NCBI GenBank assembly: GCA_041169145.1
Contig: JBEEJO010000028.1
Coordinates: 1 to 9,796 of the forward strand
DNA: 9,796 nucleotides
Reading direction: 5' to 3'
From: DATJQA01 sp041169145
GTDB lineage: Bacteria; Patescibacteriota; Minisyncoccia; UBA6257; 2-01-FULL-56-20
In this document: positions 5,576 through 9,796 of the stretch, piece by piece
Position numbering within the stretch: the stretch's first letter is position 1
Layout of the letters: every line of letters begins with the position of its first letter
Notes under the pieces: model-generated
What the model saw: the letters and a program-made list of their open reading frames with translations, nothing else
The model's database searches: none
What the model was told of the DNA's origin: nothing
Position numbers and translations under genes: made by a program

Positions 5576-6184
5576 TTACAAATTCACCGCGATAAACCAT
5601 ATTATGCCGTCAACGGCTTGCAACACGGAAACCATCGCAATGATTATCGAGAAACGATTGATGAATAATTTCTTTTGTATAGAAACGCTAGGGAACTCTG
5701 CTTTCAAGGCGTTCCAGACTTCTCCACGTGCAAAAATGTGTATTTCGGACTTTGACCCTTTGGTTCTAATGCCCAGCGGGTACAATCCAGCATAATGGAC
5801 TTCCTCCTTGACGTTGCCGAATGTTTGTCCAATGAGAATCCGATAAACAACAAACGCATCGATGTCTTCGGGAGTAATAGCAATACTGTCGCCCTGATTA
5901 TTCTCTAGTTTTATGCCTCCAGCACTTATCCAGATAGTCTTATAGCTGTTGATCCGAAAGAAGATGAATACTCCAATTGCGGGGATAACACTAAAAGCAA
6001 CATACCCCACCACCGAGGACATCCCGCTGAAAAATGAAACTACTTGAGTGATGAACCCAAAGGTCTGGTATGGCCAGATAAAGAGCGGTATAAGCAGAAG
6101 ACATGCCGATGGGATTATCCCGACAATTACAACAAATACGTATAGCTGAAAATCCTCGGCTGTACAAAGGGAAAATATCCTCAT
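5576..6184 (-). CDS. membrane protein of unknown function, leaderless
   Basis: 202 residues, not recognised. Hydrophobic segments at about 14-37, 44-57, 58-77 and 178-201 suggest four membrane passes. The loop 80-170 is a strand-rich soluble domain (TIWISAGGIKLENNQGDSI at 83-101, LGIRTKGSKSEIHIFARGE at 137-155) ending in a helix (EVWNALKAEF). That order resembles bacterial PH-like domains of membrane proteins, but this is a visual impression only. The ATG at 6182-6184 lies exactly six bases after a TAGAAT -10 box, so the mRNA is predicted to be leaderless. Base composition is AT-rich (47 G/C in the 120 bases at 5641-5760), unlike the isc and ligA regions. No good terminator follows the TAA. 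The gene lies directly downstream of the tRNA-tail repeat. Confidence 0.7.
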   Translation of the reverse strand: MRIFSLCTAEDFQLYVFVVIVGIIPSACLLLIPLFIWPYQTFGFITQVVSFFSGMSSVVGYVAFSVIPAIGVFIFFRINSYKTIWISAGGIKLENNQGDSIAITPEDIDAFVVYRILIGQTFGNVKEEVHYAGLYPLGIRTKGSKSEIHIFARGEVWNALKAEFPSVSIQKKLFINRFSIIIAMVSVLQAVDGIIWFIAVNL

Positions 6185-6190
6185 AAGTCT

Positions 6191-6196
6191 ATTCTA
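6191..6196 (-). promoter_or_regulatory. -10 box for a leaderless mRNA
   Basis: Minus strand TAGAAT (5 of 6) followed by six bases and then the ATG at 6184. The -35 region falls in the GC-rich tRNA-tail copy and has no match to the consensus. Same geometry as at 4549-4554. Confidence 0.5.
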
Positions 6197-6211
6197 CATC
6201 ATCTAGATTCC

Positions 6212-6227
6212 GCGCGGGCGGCCGGAT
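6212..6227 (-). repeat. direct copy of the tRNA-Asp 3' end
   Basis: 16 bases identical to 6411-6426, same orientation, covering the acceptor 3' strand, the discriminator and part of the T-stem of tRNA-Asp. The two copies lie 199 bases apart. Direct repeats of a tRNA 3' end are the usual footprint of site-specific integration (attL/attR), but no integrase gene lies between or next to them here. Confidence 0.7.
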
Positions 6228-6243
6228 GTTTCACTACTCACTC

Positions 6244-6334
6244 CCCCGCCATCGGCGGGGTCGCTCCGTTTTCAGAACCCACGGTTCTGAATCCGCTCCG
6301 CTCACTCCTACACGGGAGGAATACCTTTCCTCCC
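6244..6334 (+). repeat. three-hairpin cassette with repeated linkers
   Basis: Three perfect hairpins in a row: CCCCGCC/GGCGGGG (6244-6260, loop ATC), TTCAGAACC/GGTTCTGAA (6271-6291, loop CAC) and GGGAGGAA/TTCCTCCC (6314-6334, 5-base loop). The linkers reuse the words CTCACTCC (6237-6244, 6301-6308) and CGCTCCG (6262-6268, 6294-6300). The third hairpin is the start of repeat A copy 2. No T-run follows any of them on either strand, so they are not simple terminators. Confidence 0.65.
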
Positions 6335-6358
6335 GACCCCTCCTTTCAGTTCAAATCC
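6315..6358 (+). repeat. repeat A, copy 2 (right edge of the islet)
   Basis: Partner of 2933-2976 (42 of 44 identical). It ends in GTTCAAATCC. Here the sequence runs on as GGCCAGCCCG, so the end of A and what follows together form an inverted, slightly altered copy of the tRNA-Asp 3' end (6349-6368). Confidence 0.85.
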
Positions 6359-6369
6359 GGCCAGCCCGA

Positions 6370-6408
6370 AAACAAAACGAGACGACACGCGGTCATCTCG
6401 CTTTGTTT
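6370..6408 (-). terminator. rho-independent terminator of tRNA-Asp
   Basis: On the minus strand a 17-bp stem (6392-6408 with 6370-6386, all Watson-Crick except two G-U pairs) closes a 5-base loop. An A-rich start and a T-rich run (TTTTGTTTTC) occupy the ends. The strand choice is clear because the two G-U pairs become A-C mismatches on the plus strand. It begins 3 bases after the tRNA. Confidence 0.85.
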
Positions 6409-6411
6409 CTG

Positions 6412-6486
6412 CGCGGGCGGCCGGATTTGAACCGGTGATCTTCTCCGTGACAGGGAGACGTGTTAACCAGGCTACACTACGCCCGC
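6412..6486 (-). tRNA. tRNA-Asp (anticodon GUC)
   Basis: Cloverleaf read on the minus strand: acceptor GCGGGCG with CGCCCGC (7 bp) and discriminator G (position 6412), as expected for tRNA-Asp. D-stem GTGT/ACAC with GG in the loop, anticodon stem TCTCC/GGAGA around CTGTCAC (anticodon GTC), variable loop AGATC, T-arm with TTCAAAT loop. The first T-stem pair is A-C, the other four pair. CCA is not encoded (CAG follows), so a CCA-adding enzyme is needed. It has its own promoter and terminator, and its 3' half is copied nearby. Confidence 0.95.
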
Positions 6487-6497
6487 AGTGCCCCAAA

Positions 6498-6526
6498 AGA
6501 TTACGACAATCGAATGCTTTTTTCAA
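6498..6526 (-). promoter_or_regulatory. promoter of tRNA-Asp
   Basis: Minus strand: -35 TTGAAA (6521-6526; 5 of 6), 17-base spacer, -10 TAATCT (6498-6503; 3 of 6 but with the key T, A and final T). The mature tRNA begins 11 bases after the -10, leaving a leader of about 4-5 bases. Confidence 0.55.
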
Positions 6527-6551
6527 CTGTCGAGGGAAATACGCATCGATC

Positions 6552-7421
6552 TCACTGTCCGCTTTCGACAATACAGCCGAGCACGATGGCCGCACAAACC
6601 GTAAGCACAAGACCGACCCATTGATGGATGCGCAAACGCTCTTTATTGAAGAACACGCCGAGTGCCGCGGCGAGCGCGATATAGCTCTCGCTGATGCCGG
6701 TTGCGATGGCGATGGGGATGAAGAGCGTCGCAGCCGCATACGCAAGCCAAGCGCCGTTGTCCAGGATGCCGACGGCGAGAATGAACCGCTTATGCAGGCG
6801 CCAATCGCGCGCCACTTCGCGCATCCGCTTCTGCGATATCAGAAACGCCACGCAGACCAACGCCGTGAAAAGGCTCGTGAACCAATTGATCATGATGGGA
6901 TCGGTCTCGCGCGCGCCGATGCCGAACAAGAAGTTCGTGACGCCCATCCCGATCGTGGCAAAAAGGGCCAAGAGCGCGCCGCGCTCAAGGTGGATATTCC
7001 GGAAATGGCGGAACGACCGCGTAGCGACCAGGAATATGCCGACCATCAGCACTCCAATAAGCACGACCTGACGCGCAGCGAGGAATTCCCGCGCGACGAA
7101 CGTGGCAAGGAGCGCGGTGATGGGAACTTCAAGCGCGTATATCGGCTCGACGATGGATATCTTTCCCACGCGAAGCGCTTCGAAATCAAGCAGTGCCGCG
7201 AGGGTTATCGTAACGCTCGGTATAAGCAGGAATGCCGCCATCCCGGGATTCATCCATAGCTTGGGCAATGTGCCCCACACGAATGGCAAGAGCCCGACCA
7301 CCGCAACAAGGTCGATAAAAAGCAGCGCTATCCAGTCGCCGAATTTTCGGGTGCTCCGCTGGATCAAGAAATCGCCGAACCCCCAGCACACGAGTGCACC
7401 GAATGCGAAAAGGACTCCCAT
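6552..7421 (-). CDS. EamA/DMT-family transporter (10 TM)
   Basis: 289 residues, almost entirely hydrophobic with short loops, the usual length for this family. Two tandem five-helix halves are visible. Each ends in a typical EamA stretch: 87-133 (VGKISIVEPIYALEVPITAL, then VAREFLAARQ and a further helix) and 237-283 (helix, then ISESYIALAAALGVFFNKE and a final helix). Acidic residues in helices (Asp17, Glu81, Glu92, Glu98, Asp221) are positions where such carriers often bind substrate or protons. Members export or import metabolites such as amino acids or nucleotide-related compounds; the substrate cannot be told. The start is 4 bases after the ligA stop, with GGAG at 7432-7435 (10 bases away), so it is probably co-transcribed with ligA. 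No terminator is seen between its stop and the tRNA promoter. Confidence 0.85.
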   Translation of the reverse strand: MGVLFAFGALVCWGFGDFLIQRSTRKFGDWIALLFIDLVAVVGLLPFVWGTLPKLWMNPGMAAFLLIPSVTITLAALLDFEALRVGKISIVEPIYALEVPITALLATFVAREFLAARQVVLIGVLMVGIFLVATRSFRHFRNIHLERGALLALFATIGMGVTNFLFGIGARETDPIMINWFTSLFTALVCVAFLISQKRMREVARDWRLHKRFILAVGILDNGAWLAYAAATLFIPIAIATGISESYIALAAALGVFFNKERLRIHQWVGLVLTVCAAIVLGCIVESGQ

Positions 7422-7425
7422 GATC

Positions 7426-9492
7426 TTATCGCTCCGCGAGAAGGGCTATGAAGCCCTTTTCGTCCAGGACAGTCACGCCAAGCTGCCGGGCTTTCTCAAG
7501 CTTTGAACCTGGTTCCGCGCCAGCAACGACGTACGACGTCTTTTTGCTGACGGATTCCGAAATATCCCCGCCCCGCGCGCGTATCCGCGCTTTTGCCTCA
7601 TCGCGCGACATTCCTTCAAGCGTTCCGGTCAGCACGAACGTTCTTCCCTCGAGCTTTTTGCCATGCGCGCTTCGCGCCTCCGTTCCTATTTCGATACCGA
7701 CATGGGCGAGCTTCTCCAAAAGCCGGATGTTCCGCTCTTCACGGAACCAATCATAGATACTCTGCGCAACTTTCGGCCCGATATCCGGAAATTCTTGCAA
7801 CTGTTCAAGCGAGAGATCGCTGAAAAAGCGGGCAATATCGTTTACGTTCACGTGCTTTCCTTTCGCCGGGAATCCTTTTGCAAGCACAAGAGCGGTCTCC
7901 TCGCCCACATGGAGGATGCCAAGCGCATAGAGAAAGCGCGACAGCGTCGTTCTGTTTTTCTCCGCGATCTCTTGGACGATGTTCTCGGCCGATCTCTCCC
8001 CGAACCGTTCAAGCACGGCGATATCCCCCGCCTTGAGCTCAAAGATGTCCGCCGCATCGGAAATGAGCCCTTCGTCCAAAAAACGGTCGATGATCTTCGG
8101 GCCGAGACCGTCCAAGTTGAACGCGCCGCGGGAAACGAAATGGTACAGCTGTTCGCGATGCTTCGCGCCGCAGTTCTTCGAAGAGCACCGATAGGCGACG
8201 CCATCGCGAACGACCCGCGAACCATCCACCGGACATCGCTCCGGCATAGTGAACTTCTTTTCCTTTCCGGTACGAAGCTTTTCGAGCACGCCCGTTACCT
8301 GCGGAATGACGTCTCCCGCCCGCGAAACAAGAACGGTATCGCCGATCCTCAATCCGAGACGCTCGATCTCGTCCGCGTTATGCAGCGTCGCATGCGTGAT
8401 GGTCACGCCACCGACGGTCACTGGCCGCATCACCGCAACGGGCGTGAGCACGCCCGTCCGTCCCACCTGCACCTTGATATCCAGAACAACGGTCGTCGCT
8501 TCTTTCGGCGAAAATTTGTACGCTATCCCTCCGCGAGGCGCTTTGCCGATGATGCCCGCGCGGTAGTAGGTGCGACTGTCGTTCGCGGTCACGACAATAC
8601 CATCTATCTCGAATGGGATCTTCTCGCGCTTGTTCTTCACTTCTTCATGGAAGGAGAATACGGCCTGCAGGTCCTTCGCCGTGCGGGCGAATTCGTTCGT
8701 TTTGAATCCCCACGAACGGAGCGCCCGATATTCCTCGTCGCGCGTCGGAAAACGCGTGAAGTGTTCGCGGTCGTCATCTCCCGCCGCGGGTATGCTCCAC
8801 GCATGGAAATCCAGCCTGCGGCTTGCCGCGATCTTCGGATCAAGCTGCCGAATGGACCCTGCCGCAACGTTCCGCGGATTGGCATAGGGCTTGCCGCCCA
8901 GCGTCTCCTGTTTACGATTGATGCGCGCGAATTCTTTCTTGGTGAGCACCGCTTCCCCGCGGACAATAAGTTCGTCCGGCCAATCGCTGCCATGAAGTTT
9001 GAGCGGTATCGCTTCAATGGTCCGCACGTTCTGCGTGACATCCTCTCCGATCTCCCCGTCCCCGCGCGTCGCACCGACCGCAAGGATACCGTTCCGATAT
9101 ACAAGCTCTATCGCGAGTCCGTCCATTTTCAGATCGCAAAAGAACGGCCCGTGGACTTCCGTTCCGAGATAGTTCCCCAACCGTTCGAGCCACGCACGCA
9201 CATCGCCCTCCGAGAACGCATCGTTCAACGAATTCATCCGTACGACGCGCCCGCGAACTTCATGCCGGATCTTTTTGAACTGCGCGAGCGGCTTTCCGGC
9301 AACGCGCTGCGTGGGCGAATCCGGCGTCACGAGGTCCGGATGCTCCGCCTCGAGGTCGAACAATTCTTTCTTCAGGGAATCAAGCGCCTCATCCGAAATG
9401 AGCTGGCGATCCTCCACATGATACGCATACCGATACCGGTCGATCTCCGCTTTGAGCTTCCCAATGCGGTGCTGTGCTTCATGCTTGGTCAT
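7426..9492 (-). CDS. ligA: NAD-dependent DNA ligase
   Basis: 688 residues, full length. It seals nicks in replication and repair using NAD+. Domains in order: Ia NMN-binding (about 1-65, Tyr24-His25, Asp34, Asp38), adenylation (70-315) with catalytic Lys122 in KMDG, TRGDG (142-146), Arg178-Gly-Glu180 and EIDGIVV (295-301), OB fold (325-405, VGRTGVLTPVA, RAGDVIPQ), zinc finger (420-441), helix-hairpin-helix repeats (455-600) and BRCT (612-688). Two oddities: the Tyr of the domain Ia motif (Tyr35 in E. coli) is Leu37, and the second zinc cysteine is Asp423 (Cys420, Asp423, Cys436, Cys441). AAGGAG at 9504-9509 is 11 bases upstream of ATG and overlaps the stop of the gene before it. ligA is the middle gene of a probable three-gene unit. 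Confidence 0.97.
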   Translation of the reverse strand: MTKHEAQHRIGKLKAEIDRYRYAYHVEDRQLISDEALDSLKKELFDLEAEHPDLVTPDSPTQRVAGKPLAQFKKIRHEVRGRVVRMNSLNDAFSEGDVRAWLERLGNYLGTEVHGPFFCDLKMDGLAIELVYRNGILAVGATRGDGEIGEDVTQNVRTIEAIPLKLHGSDWPDELIVRGEAVLTKKEFARINRKQETLGGKPYANPRNVAAGSIRQLDPKIAASRRLDFHAWSIPAAGDDDREHFTRFPTRDEEYRALRSWGFKTNEFARTAKDLQAVFSFHEEVKNKREKIPFEIDGIVVTANDSRTYYRAGIIGKAPRGGIAYKFSPKEATTVVLDIKVQVGRTGVLTPVAVMRPVTVGGVTITHATLHNADEIERLGLRIGDTVLVSRAGDVIPQVTGVLEKLRTGKEKKFTMPERCPVDGSRVVRDGVAYRCSSKNCGAKHREQLYHFVSRGAFNLDGLGPKIIDRFLDEGLISDAADIFELKAGDIAVLERFGERSAENIVQEIAEKNRTTLSRFLYALGILHVGEETALVLAKGFPAKGKHVNVNDIARFFSDLSLEQLQEFPDIGPKVAQSIYDWFREERNIRLLEKLAHVGIEIGTEARSAHGKKLEGRTFVLTGTLEGMSRDEAKARIRARGGDISESVSKKTSYVVAGAEPGSKLEKARQLGVTVLDEKGFIALLAER

Positions 9493-9507
9493 ACGGCATT
9501 GTTCTCC

Positions 9508-9796
9508 TTACGGATTCACCGGCATGATCCGCGACATAGAATTGTTCATCTCGTCAGCCTCTACGACGCCATTGAGATCGTCCACCCTGAATAGGATCGT
9601 GTATTGGGGCGGTTGAGCGTCCAGAACCTCAGATGCACCAACATCGCATGCGGGTTCCGGAATGGTCGGCCCGCGCTCAAAGAAATCGCCGGAATTCAGG
9701 GCTGGGATGACTATCGAGCAGATCGTTGTCCCATCCTGATAGATAGAAAGGTGGGATGGCGGCGAAGCAGCCAGGCCCTGATTTTGCAGGCGATAT
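9508..9796 (-). CDS. C-terminal fragment with a CARDB-like domain (partial, runs off the window)
   Basis: The last 95 codons of a gene whose 5' part lies outside the window; the frame is open to the right edge and ends at TAA (9508-9510), 15 bases before ligA. The visible part reads like a CARDB/Ig-like beta-sandwich: an Asn-Gln-Gly turn (5-7), a strand with YQDGTT (19-24), IPALNSGD (30-37), a strand TILFRVD, and the family's closing pattern with Asp72, Asn75, Glu79, Asp81-Glu82 and Asn84-Asn85. Such domains are found in secreted or surface proteins of bacteria and archaea, often repeated. The last ten residues (SMSRIMPVNP) have no anchor or sorting signal. Assignment is from pattern only; the rest of the protein and its signal peptide cannot be seen. 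Confidence 0.6.
   Translation of the reverse strand, partial: YRLQNQGLAASPPSHLSIYQDGTTICSIVIPALNSGDFFERGPTIPEPACDVGASEVLDAQPPQYTILFRVDDLNGVVEADEMNNSMSRIMPVNP

Noticed and set aside
6212..6426. CRISPR array or integron attC interpretation of the repeats near tRNA-Asp
   Set aside because: Repeats are not regularly spaced, spacers are not uniform, no cas or integrase gene is seen, and the attC core boxes are absent.
6504..6535. CGACA/TGTCG inverted repeat as terminator of the EamA gene
   Set aside because: Only 5 bp with a loop of about 20 bases and no T-run; it overlaps the better-supported tRNA promoter.
6435..7259. 274-codon open frame on the plus strand opposite the EamA gene and tRNA-Asp
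   Set aside because: It begins inside the tRNA, runs antisense to a clear 10-TM transporter, and its product is a highly charged low-complexity sequence.
9479..9499. Six-codon leader frame (ATG CCG TAT ... TGA) overlapping the ligA start
   Set aside because: It is well spaced from AAGGAG, but six codons without any attenuator structure are best treated as chance.
7663..9594. 643-codon open frame on the plus strand opposite ligA
   Set aside because: It mirrors ligA over its whole length; long antisense frames are expected in GC-rich coding DNA, and the translation is Arg/His-rich with no domain or ribosome site.

Overview
The window looks like chromosomal DNA of a Patescibacteria (CPR) bacterium, probably of the Parcubacteria type. 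This is an inference. It rests on the short helical N-terminal domain of the 505-residue membrane protein (a type I associate with Parcubacteria envelope proteins), a minimal Fe-S assembly operon, several genes with poor or no Shine-Dalgarno sequence, and a tRNA without an encoded CCA. Ordinary stop codons are used, including TGA, so this is not one of the lineages that read TGA as glycine. Most genes are on the minus strand.

Positions 1-2600 hold a compact Fe-S cluster assembly operon on the minus strand, transcribed in the order cysteine desulfurase (iscS), U-type scaffold (iscU/nifU N-terminal type), Nfu-type carrier and small ferredoxin. A sigma70-like promoter lies ahead of iscS. The scaffold carries a C-terminal Bfd-like domain that has lost three of its four cluster cysteines, and the Nfu domain is a separate overlapping gene, so the operon looks like a split NifU. 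A divergent plus-strand unit (promoter, 64-codon membrane peptide gene, terminator; 2580-2877) sits back to back with it.

Positions 2880-6412 form a repeat-rich, mosaic islet that ends at a tRNA-Asp gene. Repeat A (44 bp, 42 identical; 2933-2976 and 6315-6358) bounds it. Repeat B (49 bp, 47 identical; 2977-3025 and 4589-4637) brackets a single membrane-protein gene, and one B copy abuts one A copy exactly. Inside are two AT-richer membrane-protein genes, both with a -10 box exactly six bases before the start codon (leaderless architecture), and a GC-rich pair of overlapping genes of unknown function with their own promoter and terminator. Next to tRNA-Asp the 3' end of the tRNA is found two more times, once direct and once inverted, around a set of three hairpins. 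No integrase or transposase gene was seen.

Positions 6412-9796 hold tRNA-Asp(GUC) with its own promoter and terminator. Then, in transcription order from the right edge, come the C-terminal end of a gene with a CARDB-like extracellular domain, ligA (NAD-dependent DNA ligase, full length but with two unusual substitutions) and an EamA-type 10-TM transporter. The spacings are short (15 and 4 bases), so these three are probably co-transcribed.

The isc operon supplies Fe-S clusters, ligA is housekeeping replication and repair, and the middle third is the accessory part of the window. All promoter and terminator calls and homology statements are from reading the sequence; no search was run.
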